40,242 bases of DNA from an uncultured Rickettsiales bacterium (lineage in GTDB: Bacteria > Pseudomonadota > Alphaproteobacteria > Rickettsiales > UBA1997), in NCBI GenBank assembly GCA_905478245.1, contig CAJQHT010000015.1, positions 1-40,242 on the forward strand, in the 5' to 3' direction. Positions 1 through 9,303 of this stretch are shown piece by piece (within the stretch, counting starts at the first letter, position 1; every line of letters begins with the position of its first letter). Below the pieces are notes generated by a model. That model was not told the DNA's origin and did not search any database. It worked only from the letters and a program-made list of their open reading frames with translations. The translations under genes were made by a program, and so were the position numbers.

Positions 1-82
1 TTTATCTTTTTAACCATAAATCATTACAAAAATCTTACCGTATATCCTGATACGCTAGCGATTTTTGCAATGATTTCTGATT

Positions 83-129
83 AAAAATATTTTGCCTAAA
101 TGTATAGTTTAATCTGATAATTGGTATTA
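83..129 (-). repeat. Family A element, truncated terminal fragment
   Basis: The segment holds a degenerate piece of the family A element seen complete at 16134-16317 and 28956-29138. It carries the AAAATATTTTGCCT core followed by the AATTGGTA terminus. The terminus runs into the stop codon of uvrB (TTA on the plus strand at 127-129). Read on the minus strand it points away from the uvrB 3' end. Positions 1-82 hold no gene I can support. Confidence 0.5.
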
Positions 130-2151
130 GCTATACAACTTAATATCTTCTAATTTTTTAATTTGATCTCTGATATTTGCAGCATTTTCAAAATCTAGAT
201 TTGTGGCATATTCAATCATTTCTTTTCTCATTTTTGTTATTGCTTTGTCAAATTTTGCCATATTGCCTTTTTTTAACTCTTCTTTTAATTGAATATATTG
301 TTCATTATTAGAATTATCCTGTTTCGTTCTTTTATTCTTTTTTGAATAAAGATTATCAAGAGGTGAGGCAAATGATTTCATGGTGGTGGTTGGAGTGATA
401 TTATGTTTTTTATTATGTGCCATCTGAATCTTCCTTCTTCTATTTGTCTCCTCTAAAGCCTGCTTGATAGAGTTAGTTTCTTTGTCGGCATATAGAATTA
501 CTTTTGATTTTGAATTTCTGGCTGCCCTTCCTATTGTTTGAATTAAGGAGGTTTTGTTTCTTAAAAAACCTTCTTTATCTGCATCTAAAATTGCCACTAA
601 AGCACATTCTGGAATATCTAGACCTTCTCGAAGTAAATTGACCCCAACCAAGCAATCATAGGTTCCTTGTCTTAAATCTCTAATTATCTCCAGTCTTTCT
701 AGGGTGTCTATGTCGCTATGCATATAAACTGCTTTTAATTTACAATCATTAAAATAATCCGTAATATCTTCAGCCATTTTTTTAGTTAGGGTAGTGATCA
801 ATGTTCTAAAACCCTTTTTATTAGTTAACCTGATCTCTTCTAAAACATCATCAATTTGTGTTTTAGCTGGTCTAACTTCACATATTGGATCCAAAAGTCC
901 GGTTGGTCTTATTATTTGCTCGACAATAACGCCGTGTGATTTTTCTAATTCATAATCTCTTGGAGTTGCTGAAACAAATATAGTCTGAGGTCTGAATTTA
1001 TCCCATTCTTCAAATTTTAATGGCCTATTATCAAGAGCACTTGGCAGGCGAAACCCGTGCTGCACCAAATTACTTTTTCTGGCTAAATCTCCCTTAAACA
1101 TGCCGTGAATTTGGGGCACTGAGGCGTGGCTTTCATCAACAATTAATAAGGCGTCTTTAGGTAGATATTCAAATAATGTTGGTGGAGATTTTCCGGCTTT
1201 TCTTTTAGTTAAATATCTTGAATAATTTTCAATTCCCTTGCATGAACCTGTTTCAATCATCATTTCTAGATCGTAATTTGTTCTTTGCTCTATTCTTTGT
1301 GCTTCCAATAATTGTTTACTATCTTCAAAAAAATTAATTCTTTGCCTTAATTCTTCTTTAATATCTGGTATAATGCTTTTAATAGTGTTTTGTGGAGTTA
1401 CATAATGTGAACTTGGATATATTGTAATTTGCTTTAATTCGTTAAATATTTCGCCAGTTAAAGGATCAAATTCTTCTATTGTTTCAATCTCATCGCCAAA
1501 CATAGAGATGCGCCAAGCGCTATCCTCAAGATGAGATGGAAATATATTGATAATATCTCCCTTGACCTGAAAATTATTACGAGAAAATACTAAATCATTT
1601 CTTTTATATTGTAATTCAACTAATTTTTCTAATAATTTTTGTTGATTAATCTCCTCTCCTATTTCTAATTTAATAATCATGGAAGAGTAGAATTCTGGCG
1701 ATCCAATGCCATAAATACAAGAAATTGAAGCAATAATTATAGTGTCTTTTCTTTCAAATAAAGCTCTAGTGGCGACATGTCTTAAGCGATCAATTTGTTC
1801 ATTAATAGCACTATCTTTTTCAATAAAGGTATCAGTTTTGGCAACGTAAGCCTCGGGTTGATAATAATCATAAAATGATACAAAATAACCAATTTCATTT
1901 TCAGGAAAAAATTCTTTCATTTCACCATAAAGCTGTGCTGCTAAAGTTTTATTATGGGCCATAATTAGAGTAGGGCGATTTGTCTTGGCGATAATATTGG
2001 CCATGGTGAAGGTTTTGCCTGAGCCTGTAACGCCAAGCAATACTTGATTCTGTTCTTGATTTTCTATACCTTCCGTAAGTTTATCGATTGCTTGCGGCTG
2101 ATCTCCTGCTGGTTTGAATTTGCTACTTAATTTAAAGGCTCTGTCTGACAA
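127..2151 (-). CDS. uvrB: Excinuclease ABC subunit B (UvrB)
   Basis: UvrB is the damage-verifying helicase-like subunit of nucleotide excision repair; it receives damaged DNA from UvrA and recruits UvrC. The 674-residue protein is full length for the family. It starts with the usual [11 protein letters not shown] segment. Walker A GVTGSGKT is at 40-47, the beta-hairpin [10 protein letters not shown] at about 94-103, a DESHAS Walker B in the middle, and helicase motifs such as QTIGRAARN near 550. A C-terminal UVR domain (about 625-670) would contact UvrC. uvrA and uvrC are not in the window. The gene lies downstream of two minus-strand tRNA genes, and its stop codon coincides with the end of a repeat fragment. 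The identification is secure. Confidence 0.98.
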   Translation of the reverse strand: MSDRAFKLSSKFKPAGDQPQAIDKLTEGIENQEQNQVLLGVTGSGKTFTMANIIAKTNRPTLIMAHNKTLAAQLYGEMKEFFPENEIGYFVSFYDYYQPEAYVAKTDTFIEKDSAINEQIDRLRHVATRALFERKDTIIIASISCIYGIGSPEFYSSMIIKLEIGEEINQQKLLEKLVELQYKRNDLVFSRNNFQVKGDIINIFPSHLEDSAWRISMFGDEIETIEEFDPLTGEIFNELKQITIYPSSHYVTPQNTIKSIIPDIKEELRQRINFFEDSKQLLEAQRIEQRTNYDLEMMIETGSCKGIENYSRYLTKRKAGKSPPTLFEYLPKDALLIVDESHASVPQIHGMFKGDLARKSNLVQHGFRLPSALDNRPLKFEEWDKFRPQTIFVSATPRDYELEKSHGVIVEQIIRPTGLLDPICEVRPAKTQIDDVLEEIRLTNKKGFRTLITTLTKKMAEDITDYFNDCKLKAVYMHSDIDTLERLEIIRDLRQGTYDCLVGVNLLREGLDIPECALVAILDADKEGFLRNKTSLIQTIGRAARNSKSKVILYADKETNSIKQALEETNRRRKIQMAHNKKHNITPTTTMKSFASPLDNLYSKKNKRTKQDNSNNEQYIQLKEELKKGNMAKFDKAITKMRKEMIEYATNLDFENAANIRDQIKKLEDIKLYS

Positions 2152-2175
2152 TTATATTTTTTGATTTAGTTTTTA

Positions 2176-2249
2176 TGGAGCGGGTGAAGGGAATCGAACC
2201 CTCACGACTAGCTTGGAAGGCTAGGGCTCTACCGTTGAGCTACACCCGC
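2176..2249 (-). tRNA. tRNA-Gly (anticodon TCC)
   Basis: Read on the minus strand the gene begins GCGGGTGTAGCTC and ends with an encoded TCCA. The 7-bp acceptor stem GCGGGTG/CACCCGC is perfect. The anticodon stem CTAGC/GCTAG encloses the loop CTTCCAA, giving TCC. The T arm contains GGTTCGATTCC. The T discriminator is as expected for glycine. It lies 21 bp from tRNA-Tyr on the same strand and 24 bp upstream of uvrB. Confidence 0.97.
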
Positions 2250-2270
2250 AATTATGATTGATATCAAAAA

Positions 2271-2355
2271 TGGTGGAGAGGGCAGGATTCGAACCTGCGT
2301 ACGCTATGCGGGCAGATTTACAGTCTGCTGCCTTTAACCACTCGGCCACCTCTCC
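2271..2355 (-). tRNA. tRNA-Tyr (anticodon GTA)
   Basis: The minus-strand transcript starts GGAGAGGTGGCCGAGTGG and ends CCTCTCCACCA with CCA encoded. At 85 nt it has the long variable arm of a class II tRNA. The anticodon loop CTGTAAA gives GTA, which means tyrosine rather than Leu or Ser. It probably shares a transcript with the adjacent tRNA-Gly. Confidence 0.97.
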
Positions 2356-2505
2356 ATTCTTGAATCACACTACCGAAGTACTGTAACTTTTATTAAAAAA
2401 ATAATAAAAAATATTAGCTAGTAAATCAATAATTAACATAAGGGGAAGATCATAAAATATTTCTTTGGTAAAATCAACTATTAAAAATAGAAATATTAAT
2501 CATTG

Positions 2506-2535
2506 AAATATTTTACCTGTATCGTTCATTTATCC
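2506..2535 (-). repeat. Family A element, core fragment
   Basis: A short stretch reading AAATATTTTACCTG followed by a TATCGTTCATT-like tail matches the left arm of family A in reverse. It lies between the hydroxylase stop codon and tRNA-Tyr. No other feature is seen in 2356-2549. Confidence 0.4.
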
Positions 2536-2549
2536 TCAACTATCTACTC

Positions 2550-3773
2550 TCAATTTATTTTCTTAATTAATTTATATAAATGATTAAATGGAAATATTTT
2601 TGGCTTTTTGCCGCTAAGTCTATTGGTAATCATTGATTTAAAGGGTAGGAATTTACTATTTGCGGTTCTTAACATTAGGCTTCTAAGAATTTTGACGCTT
2701 ATTTTATTATTAGTAAAAATACTAACCATAATATTAGTGCCATGATACATTAATTTTGTATCTTTTACATGTTGTTTATGATAATTTTCAAGAACTTTGT
2801 CAGAGCCAATATCTTCATTATTTTCAATTGCTGCATTTATTTCATTTGCTAGATTTTTTTGACCAAGAAGGCCAAGGTTAAAGCCATGCGCTGTTACTGG
2901 ATGCATTCCAACAGCAGCATCGCCAATTACAGCAAATCTTGTAGCTATAAATTTATCAGCATAGGTAGAAACTAGCGGATATATATAGCGTTTACTAATT
3001 AATTTCATTTTACCTAGATATTCTTCCAGATATTCATTGATATCATTATTAAATGATTCTTCGTCAATTTCCATCATTTCTTCAGCAATATTTACAGGTA
3101 GAGTTGTAACTATTGATGATGTTTTGCCATTAAGAGGTAATATTGCCATAACTCTGTCTTTATAGAAGCACTCCAAAGCAATATTTTCATGATCTTCCTC
3201 ATGTTCTATTTTGCAAACCAACATAGCTCTAGCAAAATCATGCATATCTGTTGATATACCCATTTTATTACGCATTTTAGAAAATCTACTATCAGCGCCA
3301 ATCACTAATTTTGTTTCTATAATTTTATTGTCAGATAAGGTAATTATGGATTTACCTTCTGTTGCCTCTATGTCTAAAATAGAAGTTTTATCAATAATTT
3401 CTACATTATTTAATTTATTTACTTCTGTAAAAATAGCTTTTTTAATCATATGGTTGGAAACCAAGTAACCAAGAGCTGCTTTATTAGTATTATTGTTGAA
3501 ATTTAGAGAATATTTTGAATAGCCGTTTAAAACTTTAGCTTTTTTAATTAAAGATATAGATTTCTCATCTATATTTCCCCAGGCATTAATTTCTTTTAAT
3601 ATTTCGACAGATGGGTGAGTTAGAGCGGTTTCTCTGCCGTCATATTTTGGATTCTCAATATTTTCAAGAGGTGATTTTTCGATAATAGTAATGTTAATGT
3701 TATTTTTGGCAATTAAGGCCGCAAGACTAAGTCCAGCAGGACCAGCACCAATAATTACAACATCACTTTTCAT
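2550..3773 (-). CDS. ubiH: UbiH/Coq6-family FAD-dependent hydroxylase
   Basis: This is a flavin monooxygenase of the UbiH/UbiF/Coq6 group, which hydroxylates the aromatic ring during ubiquinone synthesis at the inner membrane. The N-terminal FAD-binding motif is VIIGAGPAGLSLAA (about 6-19). The second FAD motif near residue 284 reads GDAAVGMHPVTAHGFNLGL; it keeps the GDA and the P...G.N.G pattern, but the usual His after GDAA is Val. At 407 residues it has normal length. It starts 8 bp after the purB stop, so the two are likely cotranscribed. Which ring position it hydroxylates cannot be told from sequence; Rickettsiales often have few such enzymes with relaxed specificity, so the symbol is a family label. 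Confidence 0.85.
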   Translation of the reverse strand: MKSDVVIIGAGPAGLSLAALIAKNNINITIIEKSPLENIENPKYDGRETALTHPSVEILKEINAWGNIDEKSISLIKKAKVLNGYSKYSLNFNNNTNKAALGYLVSNHMIKKAIFTEVNKLNNVEIIDKTSILDIEATEGKSIITLSDNKIIETKLVIGADSRFSKMRNKMGISTDMHDFARAMLVCKIEHEEDHENIALECFYKDRVMAILPLNGKTSSIVTTLPVNIAEEMMEIDEESFNNDINEYLEEYLGKMKLISKRYIYPLVSTYADKFIATRFAVIGDAAVGMHPVTAHGFNLGLLGQKNLANEINAAIENNEDIGSDKVLENYHKQHVKDTKLMYHGTNIMVSIFTNNKISVKILRSLMLRTANSKFLPFKSMITNRLSGKKPKIFPFNHLYKLIKKIN

Positions 3774-3781
3774 AAATTTAT

Positions 3782-5074
3782 TTAAAATATTTTACCAAAA
3801 ATATGATCAACATTTTTTGTATAATAATTAATATCAAATATCTTTTGTAATTTCTCTTTTGAAATTGCTTTTATGACTTCCTCGTCTTGACAAAGCAATT
3901 CAAAGAAATCTATTTTGTCACTCCAAACTTTCATGGCATTTCTTTGTACTATTTTATAAGCATCTTCCCTTGAAACACCAGCTTCATCAATTAAAGCCAA
4001 CAATATTCTCTGAGAGAAAACTAGCCCATTTAATTGCTTTAGGTTTTTTTCCATATTTTCTGGATAGATCAATAGATTTTCAACCAAGCCAATTAAGCGA
4101 TTTAGGGCAAAATCAAGAGTTACGGTTGCGTCAGGAGCCAGCATTCTTTCGACAGATGAATGAGAGATGTCTCTTTCATGCCACAGAGCCACATTTTCAA
4201 GGGCTGGAGTTACGCTTGATCTAACTATTCTAGCTAATCCTGTTAAATTTTCACTTAAAACAGGATTTCTTTTATGGGGCATGGCAGAGCTGCCTTTTTG
4301 ACCTTTAGAAAAGAATTCTTCAACTTCTAAAACTTCAGTTCTTTGTAAATGCCGGATTTCAACAGAGATATTTTCAATAGATGAGGCAATAACCCCTAGA
4401 ACTGAGAAGAAAAAAGCATGACGATCTCTTGGTATTACTTGTGTTGAAATAACTTCCTCCTCTAGGCCCATTTTTTTAGCAACATGTTCTTGAATGAATG
4501 GATCTATTGTTGCCATAGTTCCAACGGCGCCAGAAATAGCACAAACCGCAATTTCTTTTCTGGCTTGAATCAATCTTTCTTTATTTCTTTTAAATTCTGC
4601 GTAAAATCTTGCCATTTTAAGACCAAATGTTGTTGGCTCGGCGTGTATTCCGTGTGATCTGCCTAAGCAAAGAGTATTTTTATGTTTTAAAGCTTGTTTT
4701 TTTAGAATTTCTAATAATTTATCCAAATCTTTAAGTAAGATATCACTAGCCATATCAAGCTGCTTAGAAAGACAGGTATCTAAAACATCAGAGCTTGTCA
4801 TGCCCTTATGAACATATTTTGAAGGCTCTCCGATTGATTCAGCTAAATTAGTTAAAAAGGCAATAACGTCATGTTTAGTAGTTTTTTCGATTTCTAATAT
4901 TTGTTCAACATTAAATTTTGCATTCTTGAAAATATGCTCAGCAGTTCCATCTGGGACTTGACCTAATTTTTCCATGGCCTCAACGGCATTTGCTTCTATA
5001 TCAAGCCAAATTTGATATTTATTTTGATCTGACCATATGTCAGTCATTTCTTTTCTACTATAGCGAGGAATCAT
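3782..5074 (-). CDS. purB: Adenylosuccinate lyase
   Basis: PurB catalyses two fumarate-releasing steps: SAICAR to AICAR in de novo purine synthesis, and adenylosuccinate to AMP. The 430-residue protein has normal length and the N-terminal MIPRYSRKEMTDIW typical of the family. The fumarate lyase signature SSAMPHKRNPVLSENL lies near residue 262, with the His-containing segment GRSHGIHAEPTTFG near 138. Rickettsia species generally lack purine synthesis, so this gene suggests a lineage keeping at least AMP interconversion. No other pur gene is in the window. The start lies about 17 bp downstream of a truncated family A repeat, which probably forms its leader. Confidence 0.97.
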   Translation of the reverse strand: MIPRYSRKEMTDIWSDQNKYQIWLDIEANAVEAMEKLGQVPDGTAEHIFKNAKFNVEQILEIEKTTKHDVIAFLTNLAESIGEPSKYVHKGMTSSDVLDTCLSKQLDMASDILLKDLDKLLEILKKQALKHKNTLCLGRSHGIHAEPTTFGLKMARFYAEFKRNKERLIQARKEIAVCAISGAVGTMATIDPFIQEHVAKKMGLEEEVISTQVIPRDRHAFFFSVLGVIASSIENISVEIRHLQRTEVLEVEEFFSKGQKGSSAMPHKRNPVLSENLTGLARIVRSSVTPALENVALWHERDISHSSVERMLAPDATVTLDFALNRLIGLVENLLIYPENMEKNLKQLNGLVFSQRILLALIDEAGVSREDAYKIVQRNAMKVWSDKIDFFELLCQDEEVIKAISKEKLQKIFDINYYTKNVDHIFGKIF

Positions 5075-5091
5075 GTTTTATATTAATTGAA

Positions 5092-5220
5092 ATTTATATT
5101 TTTTGATTAAAATCTACAAAAAGCCTCGCGAAATATGTACATATTACGACTCGTTTTTTATAATTTTTCTTACAAAGAATATTTTGTTATATCATTCATT
5201 AAAGAATGGGAATTGGTATA
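5092..5220 (-). repeat. Family A element, truncated, upstream of purB
   Basis: Read on the minus strand it starts with the TACCAATTCCC terminus at 5220 and runs through the GATATAACAAAATATT region to an A-rich arm ending at 5092. The distal arm and second terminal repeat are missing. The centre carries the perfect 14-bp palindrome AATATGTACATATT (5132-5145) between an A/G-rich and a T-rich tract, so the RNA would form a hairpin. It is oriented towards purB. Confidence 0.75.
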
Positions 5221-5282
5221 AATCTAACTTGATTTTAGATTAAGATATATTTATGATAAAATCAATGAATTAATAGCCATAA

Positions 5283-5349
5283 TGCCAAAATACATCTTTA
5301 ATGAATGATACAGGCAAAATATTTTTTAGATAAAAATTATAAAAAACAA
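5283..5349 (+). repeat. Family A element, truncated left half, upstream of recG
   Basis: This starts TGCCAAAATACATC, continues TTTAATGAATGATACAGG and the AAAATATTTTTTAGAT core, then diverges after the ATTATAAAAAA stretch. It is the left half of the element, in plus orientation, with its inner end 57 bp before the recG start. Together with the fragment at 5092-5220 it fills most of the divergent purB/recG intergenic region of 332 bp. The 60 bp between them (5221-5282) look like further repeat debris. Confidence 0.7.
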
Positions 5350-5406
5350 TCTTTATGAATTTAGATTGCTTATTAATTCTCTGACCAATTTTAAAAATCC
5401 AAGATA

Positions 5407-7485
5407 ATGATATTATTTGAGAATATCTCTAATTTAAATTCTATTCCTGTTAAATTTAGATCAAAAATTGAAAAATTAATTAATGGTAACCGTATTATTG
5501 ATTTACTTTTTTTGCGTCCTTCAGGCATCAATAATAGAAGGTTACTTAAAAATCATTTTGAGGCACAAAATAAAGAACTAATAACAACTATTGTTAAAGT
5601 TAAATCTCATGAAAGACCAAGTAGAAAATCTTCGCCATTAAAAATTATTTGTGCCAATGAGTTTGGAGATCTGAGCCTGGTTTTCTTTAAAACTTTTCCT
5701 GGCTATATTGACAGAAATTTTGCCATTAATGCGGATATTGCAATTAGTGGAAAAATTGAATTTCTTCAGAGAAATAGTGCGCAAATTACTCATCCTGATT
5801 TTGTTTTTAAGCAAGATATGTTAAATAGAATACCACAAATTGAGATTATTTACCCGTTAACCTATGGATTAACCTTAAAACCACTTCGTAAAACAATTTC
5901 TGAATCATTACAAAATATACCTAATTTAGAAGAATGGATTGATTCAGATTTAATAAAAAAGATGAGTTGGTTAAGCTTTAATAAGGCTTTAAGAAATATG
6001 CATCACCCGAAAAGATTAGAGGATTTAGAGGCGAGCAACAAAGATATTCAAAGATTAGCATTTGATGAATTATTGGCCTCAAATTTAGCTAATATTATAG
6101 CTAAGAGAAATAGCTCTCATCAAACTGGTTTAAAAAATAATGCCAAAGGTGAATTGGTAAAGAAAATAATTAGTAATTTATCTTTTACTCTAACCTCTGG
6201 TCAAGAAAAAGCCATAGATGAGGTTTTTTTAGATATGAGATCAGATAAAAAAATGCTAAGATTATTACAGGGTGATGTTGGTAGTGGCAAGACAATCATT
6301 GCTTTTTTATCGGCAATTTTAGCAGTAGAGGATGGTAAGCAGGCAGCAATCATTGTTCCAATTTCATTATTAGCAGGACAGCATTTTGAAAATCTTTCTA
6401 ATTTATTAAAAGATTTTGATATTAATATAGAAATTTTAACCTCCAGAACCAAGAAATCTGAAAAAAATAAAATTATTAAAAGGTTAAAATCGGGCGAAAT
6501 TAATATCATAATTGGTACTCATGCTCTTATTTTTCCAGATATAATATTTCATGATTTATCTTTGATAGTTATTGATGAGCAGCATCGTTTTGGTGTTATG
6601 CAAAGGCTTAATTTGGTTAAAAAAGGTAAAGCCCCAGATGTTTTATTAATGAGTGCCACTCCAATTCCAAGAAGTTTAATGATGACTCTTTATGGAGATA
6701 TGGATATTTCATTACTAACTGAAAAGCCAAGAGATAGAATAAATATTGATACCAGATTAAAACCTATGACAAAAATAAATGAGGTTTACACTGGAATTGA
6801 AAGAGCAATCATAAAAGGTGAAAAAATATATTGGATTTGCCCCTTAATAGAGGAGTCAGAGCAGCTTAATTTTAGTAATGTATTAGAGAAATTTGAGATT
6901 TTTAAAGAAAGATTTGGTCAAGAAAAGGTGGCCATAATTCACGGTAAGCTAAAAAATCAAGAAAAAGATGATATTATGACAGAATTCTCTAAAAAAGATA
7001 GTAAAATACAAATATTATTAGCAACAACCGTTATTGAAGTTGGTATTGACGTTAAAGATGCTACTATTATTGTTATTGAAAATAGTGAAAAATTTGGTCT
7101 ATCGCAATTGCATCAATTACGAGGAAGAGTAGGGAGGTCTGATCAGCAATCTTATTGTATTCTACTTTATTCTTACGCCTTAAGTGAAACGGGTAGAAAA
7201 AGACTGGAAATCATGAAAAATTGCTTTGATGGCTTTAAGGTGGCTCAAGAAGATCTTAATATAAGAGGTTCAGGAAAATTACTTGGAACGAAGCAAAGTG
7301 GCTTACCAGATTATATTTTTGCTAATCTTATTTTTCATAGGGATATATTTGAAATTTCTCACAAAAATGCCCAATTAATTTTAAATAAAAATCCTGGCCT
7401 GAAGGGCTTAGGAGGTCAAAATATTATAAATCTACTAAAAATATTTAAATATGATAATTGTATTGAATTAATAAAGGGTGGATAG
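5407..7485 (+). CDS. recG: ATP-dependent DNA helicase RecG
   Basis: RecG remodels stalled replication forks and branch-migrates Holliday junctions. The 692-residue protein has the N-terminal wedge/OB region (about 60-150), then a superfamily 2 helicase: Walker A GDVGSGKT at 289-296, DEQH box with IDEQHRFGV at about 389-397, SATPIPRS motif III, and the C-terminal motif HQLRGRVGRS with the DEQH-family RecG tail RGSGKLLGTKQSGLPD. It stands alone, with tRNA-Lys on the opposite strand behind it. The start ATG at 5407 gives the expected N-terminus. The identification is secure. Confidence 0.97.
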   Translation: MILFENISNLNSIPVKFRSKIEKLINGNRIIDLLFLRPSGINNRRLLKNHFEAQNKELITTIVKVKSHERPSRKSSPLKIICANEFGDLSLVFFKTFPGYIDRNFAINADIAISGKIEFLQRNSAQITHPDFVFKQDMLNRIPQIEIIYPLTYGLTLKPLRKTISESLQNIPNLEEWIDSDLIKKMSWLSFNKALRNMHHPKRLEDLEASNKDIQRLAFDELLASNLANIIAKRNSSHQTGLKNNAKGELVKKIISNLSFTLTSGQEKAIDEVFLDMRSDKKMLRLLQGDVGSGKTIIAFLSAILAVEDGKQAAIIVPISLLAGQHFENLSNLLKDFDINIEILTSRTKKSEKNKIIKRLKSGEINIIIGTHALIFPDIIFHDLSLIVIDEQHRFGVMQRLNLVKKGKAPDVLLMSATPIPRSLMMTLYGDMDISLLTEKPRDRINIDTRLKPMTKINEVYTGIERAIIKGEKIYWICPLIEESEQLNFSNVLEKFEIFKERFGQEKVAIIHGKLKNQEKDDIMTEFSKKDSKIQILLATTVIEVGIDVKDATIIVIENSEKFGLSQLHQLRGRVGRSDQQSYCILLYSYALSETGRKRLEIMKNCFDGFKVAQEDLNIRGSGKLLGTKQSGLPDYIFANLIFHRDIFEISHKNAQLILNKNPGLKGLGGQNIINLLKIFKYDNCIELIKGG

Positions 7486-7506
7486 TAATATGATAATTAC
7501 TTATTT

Positions 7507-7582
7507 TGGTGAGCGCGGTGGGATTCGAACCCACGACAACCGGATTAAAAGTCAGGTGCTCTACCAACTGAGCTACGCGCTC
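7507..7582 (-). tRNA. tRNA-Lys (anticodon TTT)
   Basis: The minus strand reads GAGCGCGTAGCTCAGTTGG at the 5' end and CGCGCTCACCA at the 3' end, with CCA encoded, 76 nt in all. The acceptor stem GAGCGCG/CGCGCTC is perfect. The anticodon loop CTTTTAA gives TTT. The gene opposes both neighbouring genes, recG and kdsB. Confidence 0.97.
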
Positions 7583-7672
7583 TTCTTGCTTGTAATTTAT
7601 AGATAAACAGCAGCAAAAGAGACTAAATTAAATAATAAACAAGTTAAAAAGTCAATAATAAATTATAAGTTT

Positions 7673-8428
7673 ATGGCATTAAAACAAAATTTTTTAATAA
7701 TTATACCCGTTAGAATGGCTTCAACCAGATTGCCAAATAAGCCTTTGGCAGATATTTTAGGAAAAAGCATGATTCAAAGAGTCTATGAACAAGCAATAAA
7801 AGCAGATATTGGTGATGTTGTTATAGCTTGTGATGGTAAAGAAATAGCCGATGAGGTTAAAAAATTTAATGGCAATTATGTTTTAACAGATCCTGACCTT
7901 CCATCTGGTACTGATCGTATTTTTGCTGCTTTTAAATCCATTAATCGGGATCATAATTATGATGCAATAATAAATTTACAAGGTGATTTACCAAATATTG
8001 ATCCCGCTGCAATTAGAATGGCTGCAGAATCTTTAAAAGAAGGTTTTGATATATCAACAATTGCTTCTAAGATGACTAATAAGAACGAAATTCTTGATCC
8101 AAATATTGTTAAAATAGCAATTGCTTTTAATGATGATAAAAAAGACGAGGGTCAGGCTTTATATTTTTCTAGATCTCCTATTCCATATAATAAAAATAAT
8201 GATAGTGATTATTTTCATCATATTGGTATTTATGCTTATAAAAAAGAATCTTTAGAAAAGTTCATTTCTTTAAAGCAAAGCAATTTAGAAAAAATAGAAA
8301 GTTTGGAGCAGTTAAGGGCTCTTGAAAATAACATGAAAATAGCAGTGAAAATAGTTGATTTCCATCCACTTTCTATAGACACCATGGATGATTTAAGGCA
8401 AATTAGAAATATTATCGCTAATAAATAA
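7673..8428 (+). CDS. kdsB: 3-deoxy-manno-octulosonate cytidylyltransferase
   Basis: KdsB activates Kdo to CMP-Kdo in the cytoplasm for the inner core of LPS. The 251-residue product has the family's N-terminal nucleotide-binding signature IIPVRMASTRLPNKPL (about 10-25). It also has TDPDLPSGTDRIFAA, NLQGDLPNIDP and the LEQLRALENN segment near the C-terminus. The length is normal. It implies the organism makes Kdo-containing LPS, in line with lptF/lptG and a core-type glycosyltransferase elsewhere in the window. It is monocistronic as far as visible. Confidence 0.96.
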   Translation: MALKQNFLIIIPVRMASTRLPNKPLADILGKSMIQRVYEQAIKADIGDVVIACDGKEIADEVKKFNGNYVLTDPDLPSGTDRIFAAFKSINRDHNYDAIINLQGDLPNIDPAAIRMAAESLKEGFDISTIASKMTNKNEILDPNIVKIAIAFNDDKKDEGQALYFSRSPIPYNKNNDSDYFHHIGIYAYKKESLEKFISLKQSNLEKIESLEQLRALENNMKIAVKIVDFHPLSIDTMDDLRQIRNIIANK

Positions 8429-8699
8429 TAGTAATTTTTTCTATTTGATAAATCTCTGATTGATAATTAGTAATTTTCCTGATTATTCTAATATATTTTT
8501 AATATAAATAGTAAATAAATAACTTATAATAGATAAAGTTGTCCATTATTGAGCATTTTTATGTCTTATTGACGAATTAAATCTTTTATATTTGACTAAA
8601 TTTTTTCTTCATTATATTATATCTTTATGGTTATATAATTCTTCATTATATTATATCAAATTATATTTTTAGATAAGTAATGTAACAAAATATTTTTTA
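8429..8699. other. AT-rich intergenic stretch without a gene
   Basis: No open frame with coding character is seen. A 19-nt direct repeat, TTCTTCATTATATTATATC, occurs exactly at 8605-8623 and 8639-8657, a period of 34 bp. The right end of the stretch merges into an internally deleted family A repeat. Confidence 0.6.
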
Positions 8700-8756
8700 G
8701 CAAAAAATATGTAAGTTAGATTACGTATTAATTTTAAAGATAGGAATTTGGTATCA
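8700..8756 (+). repeat. Family A element, internally deleted
   Basis: The left-core AAAATATTTTTTAG just before 8700 joins directly to the right arm, CAAAAAATATGTAAGTTAG, through the terminal TAGGAATTTGGTA. The central hairpin part is missing. The same kind of internal deletion is seen at 32300-32354. Confidence 0.6.
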
Positions 8757-8786
8757 TGGTAAATTATTAATAATCATACTTACTTA

Positions 8787-8955
8787 TACCATTTTAACTT
8801 CTAAAACAGGTATTGTGTTAAATGATTAAATTCGTCATCTTTTTAGTTAAAATTGACAAAAAGCCTCGTGCAATATGAACATATTGCAGCTTGTTTTTTA
8901 ACAATTTTACCATAAAAATATTTAGAATTTAATTCATTTGTAAGTTAAAATGGTA
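8787..8955. repeat. Family B element, complete (169 bp)
   Basis: The ends are a perfect 14-bp inverted repeat, TACCATTTTAACTT at 8787-8800 and AAGTTAAAATGGTA at 8942-8955. The core 8859-8899 forms a hairpin: TGCAATATG (8869-8877) and CATATTGCA (8880-8888) are perfect complements, with outer AAGC/GCTT and a following run of Ts. That looks like an intrinsic terminator. The core resembles that of the family A copy at 5092-5220. No transposase is present, so it is a MITE-like, non-autonomous element. Confidence 0.75.
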
Positions 8956-9000
8956 TTACAGCTAGAAAGGTTAAATTTTGTAGCTATTATATAAATTTTA

Positions 9001-9008
9001 AAAGGAGA
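9001..9008 (+). promoter_or_regulatory. Strong ribosome binding site of the HTH gene
   Basis: AAAGGAGA lies six bases before the ATG at 9014. Most other genes in the window lack so clear a Shine-Dalgarno match, so this one decides the start and suggests efficient translation. Confidence 0.75.
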
Positions 9009-9013
9009 AACCA

Positions 9014-9298
9014 ATGACTAAGCTTTCACAACTAAAAAAACAATGGATTAAAGATTCTTATTTTGTAGAAAATAGTGAAGAATTAGGTCCGGAATTCGAA
9101 GTAGCAAGAGAATTAATTAGAGCAAGAATATATGCTAAAATGACTCAAGTTGATGTTGCAAAAGCAATGATTACCACTCAATCAGTTATAGCAAGATTAG
9201 AAAGTGGAAGAGCAATACCTACTATTAAAACTATTGATCGTTTTGCTAGAGCTGTTGGTATGACTTTTGAAGTTCGCCTAACTCCTAATAATGATTAA
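9014..9298 (+). CDS. Xre-family HTH regulator, HigA-like orphan antitoxin
   Basis: This 94-residue protein has a Cro/C1-type helix-turn-helix at about 38-85: RARIYAKMTQVDVAKAMITTQSVIARLESGRAIPTIKTI (given in parts: TQVDVAKAM, TQSVIARLESG, PTIKTIDRFARAVG). The conserved ending MTFEVRLTP and the N-terminal leader are typical of HigA-like antitoxins and phage-type regulators. In HigBA loci a RelE-fold toxin lies next to it. Here the 585 bp upstream contain only repeats, and the convergent dprA ends 5 bp downstream, so no toxin partner is visible. It may be a solitary antitoxin or a domesticated regulator. Its operator is unknown. Confidence 0.85.
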   Translation: MTKLSQLKKQWIKDSYFVENSEELGPEFEVARELIRARIYAKMTQVDVAKAMITTQSVIARLESGRAIPTIKTIDRFARAVGMTFEVRLTPNND

Positions 9299-9303
9299 TC
9301 ATA

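Noticed and set aside
8605-8657. Operator or iteron origin from the 19-nt direct repeat
   Set aside because: There are only two copies, the sequence is pure low-complexity AT with one C-containing motif, and no replication gene is near.
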